Assembly (NCBI GenBank): GCA_041392835.1 | Contig: JAWKLF010000006.1 | Location: 87,287 to 151,286 of the forward strand | Source of the DNA: OLB11 sp041392835 | Lineage (GTDB): Bacteria > Bacteroidota > Bacteroidia > Chitinophagales > Chitinophagaceae | Length of the DNA: 64,000 nt | Reading direction: 5' to 3' | Shown: piece by piece, positions 22,468 to 31,499 of the stretch | How positions within the stretch are numbered: the first letter of the stretch is position 1 | How the letters are laid out: each line of letters starts with the position of its first letter | The notes under the pieces: model-generated | The model's database searches: none | What the model was told of the DNA's origin: nothing | What the model saw: only the letters and a program-made list of their open reading frames with translations | Program-made: the position numbers and the translations under genes

Positions 22468-23337
22468 TTAGTTTCCCAAATAATTTTTCAATTGTTTACA
22501 ACGTGATGTTGTTCTTAGTTTAAGGATGGCTTTGTCTTTTATTTGTCTTACACGTTCGCGTGTTAATCCAAATTGTTCCCCTATATCTTCCAAACTCATC
22601 GGGTGATCTATGCCAATTCCAAAAAACATGGTCAAAACATTTTTTTGTTTTTCGGTAAGCGTATTCAAAGAACGATCTATTTCATCTCGTAATGATTCAT
22701 GATGCTCAATTTCATTATCTGTTCGTTCTGCATTGGGGTTTAGTAATACGTCAAGCAATGTGCTTTCTTCGCCGTCAGAAAACGGGGCATCCATACTTAC
22801 ATGTCTGGCTGCAACTCCCAAAGTAGATTCTATTTCTTCTGAGTTGATGTCTAACAATATAGATAGTTCTTCGGCCGATGGTTCTCGCTGGTATTCTTGC
22901 TCCAATTGTGAATAGGCTTTGTTGATTCTGTTAGTTAAGCCTACTTTGTTGAGCGGTAAGCGTACAATACGGCTTTGCTCGGCCAAAGCTTGCAATATAG
23001 ATTGACGTATCCACCATACAGCATAGGAAATAAATTTAAAACCTCTTGTTTCATCAAAACGTTGAGCTGCTTTGATAAGCCCCAAATTGCCTTCATTGAT
23101 TAAATCACTAAGCGATAAGCCTTGGTTTTGATACTGTTTTGCTACAGATACCACAAATCTCAGATTTGCTTTAGTTAGCTTATCAAGCGCTATTTGATCG
23201 CCTTGTTTTATTCGGATGGCTAAATTCACTTCTTCCTCTGCTGTAATCAATCCTACCTTTCCAATTTCTTGTAAATATTTTTCAAGGGACTGGCTTTCAC
23301 GGTTCGTTATAGACTTCGTGATTTTTAGTTGACGCAT
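22468..23337 (-). CDS. rpoD: Primary RNA polymerase sigma factor RpoD/SigA
   Basis: A 289-residue sigma-70 factor of the short Bacteroidota type lacking region 1.1. Region 1.2 is SLEKYLQEIGKV; region 2 has DLINEGNLGLIKAAQRFDET and FISYAVWWIRQSILQAL; region 4 has LTREEVRQ-like LTRERVRQIKDKAI. I prefer the ATG at 23337 (MRQLKITKSITNRES), the family's usual start, to the ATG 6 bases upstream. This factor reads TTTG/TAnnTTTG promoters such as those found in this window. Confidence 0.93.
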   Translation of the reverse strand: MRQLKITKSITNRESQSLEKYLQEIGKVGLITAEEEVNLAIRIKQGDQIALDKLTKANLRFVVSVAKQYQNQGLSLSDLINEGNLGLIKAAQRFDETRGFKFISYAVWWIRQSILQALAEQSRIVRLPLNKVGLTNRINKAYSQLEQEYQREPSAEELSILLDINSEEIESTLGVAARHVSMDAPFSDGEESTLLDVLLNPNAERTDNEIEHHESLRDEIDRSLNTLTEKQKNVLTMFFGIGIDHPMSLEDIGEQFGLTRERVRQIKDKAILKLRTTSRCKQLKNYLGN

Positions 23338-23561
23338 GGACATAATGTTTGAATTTTTGGGTTTTAAGTATTTTGGATAAAATCTATTTTATTAAAATAT
23401 TATTTTTCTATCGTATTTACTATTAGCAAATATATTGTTAAATAATACTACGATGAAAATAAACTTTGGGCAAAAAAGTAGATGTACACAAGTTATTAAG
23501 ATAGGGATTTTGTTGTTGTTTTTTTTTACTATATCATTGCGAAATACACTTAATTATTTTT

Positions 23562-23942
23562 ATGGCAAAAAGAGAAAAATATACGTTGGAGTTCGAGATG
23601 AGATGTTCGCCATCTATTCTATTTGAATTTTTATCTACTACTTCTGGTTTGGGAGAGTGGTTTGCAGAACGTGTTACACAGCGTGATAATGTTTTTGAAT
23701 TTCATTGGAATGGTAGTATAGAAACTGCCGAAATGATAGCTGCCGAGTTGAATGAATATGTAGTGTATCGGTGGGATTGGATGGATAAGGATGAGTATTT
23801 TGAATTTAGAATAGAATCGAGCCCAGTTACGAATGTAACCTTATTAACTGTAACAGATTTTGCCGATAAAAAGGAAAAAGATGATCAAATTAGATTGTGG
23901 GAATCTCAGATTCATGATCTGAAATATAGAATAGGAAGTTAA
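23562..23942 (+). CDS. START-like (AHSA1/SRPBCC-type) domain protein
   Basis: A 126-residue protein with the helix-grip pattern: YTLEFEMRCSPSILFEFLST, GEWFAERV, then DKDEYFEFRIESSP, and a C-terminal helix (RLWESQIHDLKYRIGS). It is a common conserved small protein of Bacteroidota; ligand and role are unknown. It reads rightward, opposite to rpoD, and starts the strand that carries the LPS/lipid-related genes. Confidence 0.8.
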   Translation: MAKREKYTLEFEMRCSPSILFEFLSTTSGLGEWFAERVTQRDNVFEFHWNGSIETAEMIAAELNEYVVYRWDWMDKDEYFEFRIESSPVTNVTLLTVTDFADKKEKDDQIRLWESQIHDLKYRIGS

Positions 23943-23997
23943 AACTATATTTTAGTCCGTGCTTCGTTTTACTTTTGTGTCAAAGACAAATTAATAG

Positions 23998-25410
23998 TTG
24001 AAGGTTTTACATAGGTTTATTATCAAATCATTTCTTGCACCATTTATAAGTGCCTTCATGGTTACATGGTTTATATTCATCATGCAGTTTATGTGGGTAT
24101 GGATAGATGAGTTTATTGGCAAAGGCCTCGACTTATTAACTATACTTCATTTTTTTGGTTTGTTGTCTCTTACATTAATACCAATATCCTTGCCTTTGGG
24201 TATATTATTTGCAGCACTTATGACCTATGGTAATTTAGGAGAAAGCTCTGAGTTAGTAGCTGTAAAATCAAGCGGTATTTCAATAGCATCATTCACAAAA
24301 CCGTTGTTTTTATTTGTAGTGCTCATCACAATACTCTCATTTTTGTTTAACAACTATGTGATTCCTTCTGCACAGTTAAAGGCTACTACACTATTATACG
24401 ATATACAAAATAAAAAACCTATAGTATCTATAAAACCGGGTTCTTTTTTTAAACAAATTCCAAATCATACTATATATATATCAAAAAAAGATGCTGATAA
24501 TCTTACAATGTATGGAATAAAAATATATGACCATACAAGTGGTAAAGGAAATGATAAAATTATCTATGCAAATGAAGGAAAAATGTACACATCAATCAAT
24601 AAACGTTTTTTGATTTTTGAATTAAAAAATGGCTGGCGCTATGAAGATAAAGTAGTAGAAGGGAAAAATGAACAAATACGATTAGGCTTTAGCTTTTGGA
24701 AAAAAATATTTGATATTAGTGAATTTAAAATGCCTAAAACTGATGAAAGTTATTTTAAAAATTTGAGGGCTGTGATGAATGTTGCTGAGATTAGTAAGCA
24801 AATAGACACAGCACATATACAAATGAATAAATTACATAAGAATACACATGAACAATGGCTTCGAGGTTTACAATATATAGCCTGGGATACCCTAAAACAA
24901 AAATACAAATTACCAAAACAAACGAGCAAAAGTCCTTTTTTAGAAAATATTCAAGATAGTTTATTAGCATCAACGTTGAACATAGCAGAAATGTCTATAC
25001 GTAGTACAAAAGGAATGATGGAAATTCAAAGACAAAATTATAGATTGCAACAAATCAGTTTGAATGAAAATAAAGTAGAATGGCATAAACGTTTTACTAT
25101 TCCAATGGCATGTATTTTATTATTTATCATCGGAGCAGCTTTGGGTTCTATAATAAGAAAGGGAGGATTGGGTATGCCTTTTATTGTAGCAGTCATTTTT
25201 TTCGTTATTTATTATTTTTTAAATACCATAGGAGAAAAAATTTCGCAAGAACAAGTCCTGAAACCCGTAGTTGGTATGTGGATGCCTTCCTTGTTTTTAT
25301 TTGTTATTGGTATTTTTTTAATGTTCAAAGCAAACAATGATTCGCCTTTGATGAATAAGGAATGGTATTTTAGAATGTATCAAAGAATAAAAAGAAGTAT
25401 TAAAAAGTGA
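23998..25410 (+). CDS. lptG: LptF/LptG-family LPS export permease
   Basis: A 470-residue YjgP/YjgQ-family permease: six membrane segments, three at the N-terminus (FLAPFISAFMVTWFIFIMQF first) and three at the C-terminus, around a large periplasmic domain. A helical insert of about 120 residues (IDTAHIQMNKLHKNTHEQ) before the last helices is typical in Bacteroidota. With LptB and other Lpt proteins it would lift lipopolysaccharide from the inner membrane. The start codon is TTG (23998); no ATG fits. The adjacent PAP2 and kdsB genes also serve LPS biology. Confidence 0.85.
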   Translation: MKVLHRFIIKSFLAPFISAFMVTWFIFIMQFMWVWIDEFIGKGLDLLTILHFFGLLSLTLIPISLPLGILFAALMTYGNLGESSELVAVKSSGISIASFTKPLFLFVVLITILSFLFNNYVIPSAQLKATTLLYDIQNKKPIVSIKPGSFFKQIPNHTIYISKKDADNLTMYGIKIYDHTSGKGNDKIIYANEGKMYTSINKRFLIFELKNGWRYEDKVVEGKNEQIRLGFSFWKKIFDISEFKMPKTDESYFKNLRAVMNVAEISKQIDTAHIQMNKLHKNTHEQWLRGLQYIAWDTLKQKYKLPKQTSKSPFLENIQDSLLASTLNIAEMSIRSTKGMMEIQRQNYRLQQISLNENKVEWHKRFTIPMACILLFIIGAALGSIIRKGGLGMPFIVAVIFFVIYYFLNTIGEKISQEQVLKPVVGMWMPSLFLFVIGIFLMFKANNDSPLMNKEWYFRMYQRIKRSIKK

Positions 25411-26045
25411 GTTTTTTAAAAGACATATTGAATCAAAATAAGTATTTTTTATACTATGCTTGTGTTTGGGTAGTGCTTGGACTTATATTATTACTGAGCT
25501 TTACTCAAGAACAACTCTTTTATTTTTTAAATAGTCATCACAATCCATTTTTAGATCACCTCATGACTGCCTTTAGCGCTTGGGGTCGTGCTGACGCAAT
25601 GTTGATTATTTTCTTATCTGTTTTTTGTATTCCAGCACTTAGACAAGCAAAATATTTAGTACAAATATGCGTTTTTGCTATCCTGATAAGTTTATCAATA
25701 CAAGGTTTGAAACAACTTTATGCTTGTCCAAGACCGCTTGTTGAGTACGGAGTAGAGCAAGTACACACAGTAAATTGGTTGACTAATTTTTATCATTATA
25801 GTTTTCCTTCAGGGCACACGTTTGGTGCATTTTCTTTTTTCTTTTTTCTTACATATCTCATACCCCAAAAAAATCCTTTTTGGCAATTACTTTTTTTTAT
25901 ATTAGCATTGGCCACTGGTTTGTCAAGAATATATCTTGGCCAACATTTTTTTAAAGATGTATATGTAGGAAGTATATTGGGCATACTTACTTGTATACTT
26001 TCTTTATGGATTTCAAACTTCATTTTACATGCAAAAAACAAATAA
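25407..26045 (+). CDS. PAP2-family phosphatase
   Basis: A 212-residue membrane phosphatase. The three PAP2 motifs are present: KQLYACPRPL, PSGHTFGAF and LSRIYLGQHFFKDV, with the expected catalytic His residues in the last two. About six membrane segments. Substrate may be undecaprenyl pyrophosphate or lipid A phosphate. The GTG start lies in a GTGA overlap with the LptF/G stop, so translation is coupled; the end overlaps kdsB by 17 bases. Confidence 0.87.
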   Translation: MSFLKDILNQNKYFLYYACVWVVLGLILLLSFTQEQLFYFLNSHHNPFLDHLMTAFSAWGRADAMLIIFLSVFCIPALRQAKYLVQICVFAILISLSIQGLKQLYACPRPLVEYGVEQVHTVNWLTNFYHYSFPSGHTFGAFSFFFFLTYLIPQKNPFWQLLFFILALATGLSRIYLGQHFFKDVYVGSILGILTCILSLWISNFILHAKNK

Positions 26046-27138
26046 ATACACAATAGTAGCTTTAATACCTGCACGTTATGCCTCAACTCGATTTCCTGCT
26101 AAATTGCTAAAAAAGCTTCATGGCAAATCGATATTACAAAGAACCTATGAACGTGTAATTGCTTCAGAATTATTTGATGATGTCATAGTTGTTTGTGATG
26201 ACGATAGATTGGAACAAGAAATAACACAAATTGGTGGAAAGGTTTATAGAAGTACAAAAGAATATGAAAGCGGTAGTGATAGAATAGCTGAAGTAGCTCA
26301 ACAATTAGATGCCGATATCATAGTAAATATTCAGGGTGATGAACCTTTTATAGAAAAAGAAGCCATGCAAAAAGTAACCCTTTTATTTTCAAATCCTCAA
26401 GTTGAAGTGGCTTCTTTAGTGATACCGATTAGCGATAAAGAAAAAATACAAAACCCCAATTGTGTAAAAGTAGTTTTGGATGCGGAGCAAAGAGCTTTGT
26501 ATTTTTCAAGAGCACCTATACCTTTCAACAGAGACCAAAGCGAGCATAGTGTAGCTTATCAGCACGTAGGTATATATGCCTATAGAAAAGAAGCACTACT
26601 CAAATTTACATCCTTGCCTGTATCGTATTTAGAAAAAGTAGAAAAATTGGAAAATTTGCGAATGCTTGAAAATGGAATGGCTATTTATATGGATATTGTA
26701 ACTCATGTTGGAATTTCTATAGATACTGAAGAAGATTTTAGGGCAGCAGAAGCTTTTTTGAATCAAGATGCAAAGGCTACAAGGCCTAAATACAATAAAA
26801 CCATTGCTGGATACCATATGCTGATGATTTTGTCAGCTGTTGATTATACATTTCATATAGAAGAGGAAAAAATAATTCGTGAATATCTTTTCCAAGAATT
26901 TCCTTTTTATGTGTCTTTAGACAATGAGATGGAAACAATCGCTTCTTTATCGCATGAATCCTGGGAGTTGCACTTTATACAATGTCGTGATGATTTTTAT
27001 GAAGATTCTACTCACGCAGAACGTATGAATCTATTGAAGTTTGCTTTGCATCTTAGCAAGGCTGATCAAGTTATATCGCCTGAAGAAAATCATTATTTAC
27101 AGCTACTTTTTGAAGCTTGGGACAGCGAAAGAGAGTAA
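26029..27138 (+). CDS. kdsB: CMP-KDO synthetase KdsB with C-terminal TerB-like domain
   Basis: A 369-residue protein in one open frame. Residues 1-250 are KdsB (3-deoxy-manno-octulosonate cytidylyltransferase): LIPARYASTRFPAKLL, VCDDDRLE, NIQGDEPFIEKE, then YFSRAPIPFNR. The enzyme activates KDO for LPS. Residues about 255-369 are extra and fit the TerB/DjlA-like helical fold: YHMLMILSAVDYTFHIEEEK and LKFALHLSKADQVISPEENH, each with the acidic loop typical of that fold. KdsB proteins are usually about 250 residues. The gene lies in an LPS-related operon. Confidence 0.88.
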   Translation: MQKTNKYTIVALIPARYASTRFPAKLLKKLHGKSILQRTYERVIASELFDDVIVVCDDDRLEQEITQIGGKVYRSTKEYESGSDRIAEVAQQLDADIIVNIQGDEPFIEKEAMQKVTLLFSNPQVEVASLVIPISDKEKIQNPNCVKVVLDAEQRALYFSRAPIPFNRDQSEHSVAYQHVGIYAYRKEALLKFTSLPVSYLEKVEKLENLRMLENGMAIYMDIVTHVGISIDTEEDFRAAEAFLNQDAKATRPKYNKTIAGYHMLMILSAVDYTFHIEEEKIIREYLFQEFPFYVSLDNEMETIASLSHESWELHFIQCRDDFYEDSTHAERMNLLKFALHLSKADQVISPEENHYLQLLFEAWDSERE

Positions 27139-27226
27139 AAAAAACATTTTTTTTTCAATAAAATAGAATGAAAAAAAATACTCCAATTTGGAAACAGATT
27201 TTTGTTTTTCCTGCAAGGATAAATTC

Positions 27227-27234
27227 TATATTTG
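27227..27234 (+). promoter_or_regulatory. Promoter -7 element of thrS
   Basis: TATATTTG is an exact TAnnTTTG match, with TTTTTG at about 27200-27205. Transcription would start within a few bases of the ATG at 27241, giving a near-leaderless mRNA and ruling out the upstream TTG at 27232 as the start. Confidence 0.6.
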
Positions 27235-27240
27235 CATGCT

Positions 27241-29172
27241 ATGATAAAAATTACTTTTCCCGATGGGAATATCAGAGAATATGAAGCTGGCGTAAGCAGT
27301 TTAGATATTGCTAAATCTATAAGCGAAGGCTTAGCCAAAAAGATTTTAGTAAGTGAAGTCAATGGAGAATTGCGCGATTTAAGCAGACCTATACACGAAG
27401 ATGCTACAATAAAATTGATAACTTGGGACGACACATTAGGAAAAAATACGTTTTGGCATAGTTCTGCACACCTTATGGCAGAGGCCGTTGAAAGTTTATA
27501 TCCAGGTGTAAAGTTTTGGGTAGGTCCTGCCTTAGAACAGGGTTTTTATTACGACATGGATTTGGGCGATAGAAAAATAACGGAAGAAGATGTAGAAAAA
27601 ATAGAGGCCAAAATGAATGAATTGGCAAAACAAAATGCCCAATTTGAACGATCAGAAATTTCTAAAAAGGATGCTATTTCTTATTTCTTTGAAAAAAATG
27701 ATGAATACAAATTAGACTTGTTACATCAATTAGAAGACGGGTCTATTACTTTTTACAAACAAGGTCAGTTTACAGATTTGTGTCGTGGGCCTCATATTCC
27801 AAGTACGGGTCATATCAAAGCTATGAAAATAACGAATGTGGCTGGTGCTTATTGGAAAGGCGATGAAAAAAATAAACAATTAACTCGTTTGTATGGCATC
27901 ACTTTTCCTAACCAGAAGTTGTTGGATGAGCATATGACTATGCTAGAAGAAGCCAAAAAGAGAGACCATAGAAAGTTAGGTAAAGAGTTGGGAATATATA
28001 CTACAAACGACGATGTAGGTCAAGGACTTATTTTGTGGTTGCCCAATGGTACTGTAGTTATTGAAGAATTAGAAAAACTGGCTAAAGAAACAGAAGAAGC
28101 CGCTGGCTATAAACGTGTAGTAACGCCACATATTGCTAAAGAAAATTTGTATTTAACCAGTGGTCATTTACCATACTATGCAGATGGAATGTTTCCGGCT
28201 ATGGTAATAGATGGCGAAAAATTTTATTTAAAAGCCATGAATTGCCCTCATCATCATAAAATATTTGATGCAGAGCCTCGAAGCTACAAAGATATGCCAT
28301 TGCGTTTGGCGGAGTATGGTACATGTTATCGTTATGAACAGAGTGGGGAGTTGTTTGGCTTGATGCGTGTGCGCTGTTTACACATGAATGATGCACATAT
28401 TTACTGTACTAAAGAACAGTTTGCACAAGAGTTTAAGGCCGTAAATGATATGTATCTAAAATATTTTAAAATATTTGGTATTGAAAAATACATCATGCGC
28501 CTTTCGCTACATGACCCTGAAAAATTAGGCGAAAAATATGTCAACGAGCCTGAACTTTGGTTGCAGACAGAAGCCATGGTAAGAGAAGTGATGATAGAAG
28601 CCAATGTTCCATTTGTAGAAGTAAAAGGAGAGGGTGCTTTTTATGGCCCTAAGATTGATGTTCAAATTTGGAGTGCTATAGGTCGAGAATTTACTTTAGC
28701 TACCAATCAGGTAGATTTTGCTCAACCAATGCGTTTTAATTTGAGTTATAATAGCTCCGAAAACAAACCCGAAATACCATTAGTTATTCATAGAGCGCCA
28801 TTGGGTACTCATGAGCGCTTTATTGGCTTTTTATTAGAGCATTATGCTGGGAAATTCCCTCTATGGTTAGCACCCCTCCAGGTTAATATATTACCTATCA
28901 GTGACAAATTCATGCCTTATGCCGAAACCTTGCTCCAAGCCTTAAAGGCACACAAAATTAGAGCTTCAATAGATGATAGAAATGAAAAAATAGGCAAGAA
29001 AATTAGAGATAATGAAATTAATAGAGTGCCTTATATGCTTGTAGTAGGCGAGAAAGAAATGAATGAAAATACAGTTTCTTTGCGTATTCAAGGACATGGC
29101 GATCAGGGTACTGTTCCATTTGATGAGCTACTAAAAGATATGCTTGTCAAAATTCAAAATAGAGTTTCATAA
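27241..29172 (+). CDS. thrS: Threonyl-tRNA synthetase
   Basis: A 643-residue class II enzyme: TGS domain (1-60), editing domain with HSSAHLMAEAV and the Cys-containing TDLCRGPHIP, the catalytic core with MNCPHHHKIF and RYEQSGELFGLMRVR, and the C-terminal anticodon-binding domain (LAPLQVNILPIS). It attaches threonine to its tRNA and removes serine by editing. I set the start at the ATG at 27241; a TTG at 27232 lies in the promoter -7 element. Confidence 0.94.
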   Translation: MIKITFPDGNIREYEAGVSSLDIAKSISEGLAKKILVSEVNGELRDLSRPIHEDATIKLITWDDTLGKNTFWHSSAHLMAEAVESLYPGVKFWVGPALEQGFYYDMDLGDRKITEEDVEKIEAKMNELAKQNAQFERSEISKKDAISYFFEKNDEYKLDLLHQLEDGSITFYKQGQFTDLCRGPHIPSTGHIKAMKITNVAGAYWKGDEKNKQLTRLYGITFPNQKLLDEHMTMLEEAKKRDHRKLGKELGIYTTNDDVGQGLILWLPNGTVVIEELEKLAKETEEAAGYKRVVTPHIAKENLYLTSGHLPYYADGMFPAMVIDGEKFYLKAMNCPHHHKIFDAEPRSYKDMPLRLAEYGTCYRYEQSGELFGLMRVRCLHMNDAHIYCTKEQFAQEFKAVNDMYLKYFKIFGIEKYIMRLSLHDPEKLGEKYVNEPELWLQTEAMVREVMIEANVPFVEVKGEGAFYGPKIDVQIWSAIGREFTLATNQVDFAQPMRFNLSYNSSENKPEIPLVIHRAPLGTHERFIGFLLEHYAGKFPLWLAPLQVNILPISDKFMPYAETLLQALKAHKIRASIDDRNEKIGKKIRDNEINRVPYMLVVGEKEMNENTVSLRIQGHGDQGTVPFDELLKDMLVKIQNRVS

Positions 29173-29339
29173 GGGCTATACATATGTATGGACTTACTTT
29201 TTTACTCAAAAATTAGATAGATGTAACGTGCTATAGCAAAAGCTTATCAGCATCATGCATCTATCTTGATATTGTTCAGAAAATTTTTGGCAGCCTACTA
29301 TCATTTGAAAAACTATTTTACGTTACTTTTAAAGCCTAC

Positions 29340-30575
29340 ATGCATTTTCCTTTATATATCGTAAAAAAATTACTGTCCAATAGACAAAAATCTTTTTCAT
29401 CCTTTATTATAAAGGTAGCATTAGTAGCAGTATCATTGAGTATATGTATTATTTTATTAAGTATATCTATTACGCGTGCGTATCAAAAAGAGATTAGAGA
29501 CAAGTTTTATGCTTGTTGGGGTCATATTCATATTACCCAATTTTTGGCTGACCCTTCAGACTTACTTAATGATGAAAAAATAAGCTATGATAGTTCTTTA
29601 GTTCAAGCAATTCAGCATACAGATGGAATACAAAGTATATATCCATATACAATACAATCTTGTTTGATAAAAACAAAAGAAGCTTTTGATGGGGTAGTAT
29701 TTAAGGCATATCCCAATGAAAGTGCCATGCATCGAATGAAATCTTTTTTAAAAGAAGGTACACTACCTTCTTATAGCGATACTAGTATGAGTGATGAAAT
29801 TGTGATTTCTTCTTTTTTAGCCAAAAAACTTAATTTGAACTTAAATCAAAAATGCTATTTGTATTTTGTTCAAAAAAACGAAGTACAGCCTAAGGTTAGA
29901 CGAGTTTTTATAAAAGGTATCTATGATACAGGATTAGAAGAATTTGATAAGTTAGTACTCTTGGGTGATGCTAAATTTTTAACGCAGCTAAACCAAGAAG
30001 ACAATAATCAGATACAAGGTTATGAAATAACCGTAAATAATAAAAACAAAATCAACACGATGGTGGAAACGATATACGATTCTTATATTGAGCCTCCACT
30101 TCAGGTTTATAGCATTCAGGATCGCTTTAGCAACATATTTTCGTGGCTCAATATGATGAATATGAACGAGCGTATTATTCTTTTCATTATGATGATAATA
30201 GCTTTAGTCAATATGATAACAGCAACATTAGTACTTATTTTAGAACGAACCAATATGATAGGCGTATTAAAAACTATGGGCTCCAAATCGATGGATATTC
30301 AATTTGTATTTCTATATCTCTCCATGTATATTGTATTTTGGGGAATAGTTATTGGTACATCAATCGCTTTTTTATTAATCTTTCTACAACAGAAATTTAA
30401 ATTTATACACTTAGACGAATCAACATATTTTTTGAAATATCTACCGGTAAGTTTTGAATGGATACCCTTTATACTTGTTCTGATTGCAACTTGTATTATA
30501 CATTTTTTATTGTTACTGATTCCAAGTTTTATCATAAAAAAAATTGACCCTGTAAAAGCTATTCAATATACCTAA
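29340..30575 (+). CDS. LolC/LolE-like ABC permease (MacB/FtsX fold)
   Basis: A 411-residue permease: one N-terminal membrane segment (VALVAVSLSICIILLSISI), a periplasmic domain of about 230 residues, then three segments at the C-terminus ending IKKIDPVKAIQYT, the FtsX-family pattern. LolC/E proteins move lipoproteins toward the outer membrane. No ATPase gene is next to it, as is common in Bacteroidota. It overlaps the next start by 1 base (TAATG). Confidence 0.8.
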   Translation: MHFPLYIVKKLLSNRQKSFSSFIIKVALVAVSLSICIILLSISITRAYQKEIRDKFYACWGHIHITQFLADPSDLLNDEKISYDSSLVQAIQHTDGIQSIYPYTIQSCLIKTKEAFDGVVFKAYPNESAMHRMKSFLKEGTLPSYSDTSMSDEIVISSFLAKKLNLNLNQKCYLYFVQKNEVQPKVRRVFIKGIYDTGLEEFDKLVLLGDAKFLTQLNQEDNNQIQGYEITVNNKNKINTMVETIYDSYIEPPLQVYSIQDRFSNIFSWLNMMNMNERIILFIMMIIALVNMITATLVLILERTNMIGVLKTMGSKSMDIQFVFLYLSMYIVFWGIVIGTSIAFLLIFLQQKFKFIHLDESTYFLKYLPVSFEWIPFILVLIATCIIHFLLLLIPSFIIKKIDPVKAIQYT

Positions 30576-31498
30576 TGGACGCTAAGGAACTCTATAAAAA
30601 ATTTTCTGAAACTCATGATTTGCCGTTGTTTCAACAGTTCGATTGGTGGAATCGAATATTGGATGAGTGGTATGTGATAACAGAAAAAATTGATGAATAT
30701 CAAGCTTTTTTTGTATTTCAATATGAAAGTAAAATGGGTTTCAAACTTATAAAAAATCCTTATCTGACACCTTATTCTGGTTTTATATTTTCTCCTTCTT
30801 GTGATGAATATATTAAAAAAAAATTAGTCGAATTACTATTAGTCAAAATACCCAAAAATGATTTTTTTCAGATTGACTTACATCCATCTGATACCGATAT
30901 GGATAAATATATATTTTTTAAGACCTACAAAAAAAGAACAAATTATATGAACCTTACTCAAGACACATATGTTCTTTTTGATTTTTTTAAATCTTCACTG
31001 AGAAGACAAATACGGAAGGCTAGTAAGTATGAGTTGTATGTCCAAGAAGAAGATAATATTGAGCAATTTTATACACTCTATCTCCATACATTTCAAAGAC
31101 AAAATAGCAAGCCTCCAGTGCCGAAGCATGTTTTGGAACGTACTTGGATGGCATTAAAAGACATCAATGCAGGCAAGATGTTGTTTGTACTTGACCCCGA
31201 TGGCAATTATCAGGCCGCTATAATTTTGGCTTATGATAAGGCTACTGCTTATTACTTATGTGGAGGTGCCAATCCCGATTATTTTGTAAAGGGCTCAGTC
31301 AATCTACTGCTATGGCATGCCATTTTATTGAGCAAAAAAATGGGTAAAGAAGTTTTTGATTTTGAAGGTAGTATGATAGATAGCATCAATACTTTTTTCA
31401 AGTCTTTTTCGCCAGAAGAAAAAACGTACTATTCAATAGAAAAGACAAGTTCTGCTTTGTATACTTTATTAAGAGGTATTAAAAGAAAAGCTACCTAG
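30575..31498 (+). CDS. FemAB/GNAT_6-type acyltransferase-like protein
   Basis: A 307-residue protein with the double-GNAT pattern: DLPLFQQFDWWNRIL at the start, SLRRQIRKASKYELYV in the middle, YYLCGGANPDYFVKGSVNL and EVFDFEGSMIDSINTFFKSF near the end. Related proteins add amino acids or acyl groups to cell-wall or surface polymers. The substrate is not known. It is coupled to the LolC/E-like gene, which suggests an envelope role, and is convergent with the porU2-like gene. Confidence 0.72.
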   Translation: MDAKELYKKFSETHDLPLFQQFDWWNRILDEWYVITEKIDEYQAFFVFQYESKMGFKLIKNPYLTPYSGFIFSPSCDEYIKKKLVELLLVKIPKNDFFQIDLHPSDTDMDKYIFFKTYKKRTNYMNLTQDTYVLFDFFKSSLRRQIRKASKYELYVQEEDNIEQFYTLYLHTFQRQNSKPPVPKHVLERTWMALKDINAGKMLFVLDPDGNYQAAIILAYDKATAYYLCGGANPDYFVKGSVNLLLWHAILLSKKMGKEVFDFEGSMIDSINTFFKSFSPEEKTYYSIEKTSSALYTLLRGIKRKAT

Positions 31499-31499
31499 T

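Noticed and set aside
23435..23626. 63-codon open frame upstream of the START-like gene
   Set aside because: Low-complexity, partly overlapping the real gene and its leader; no family pattern.
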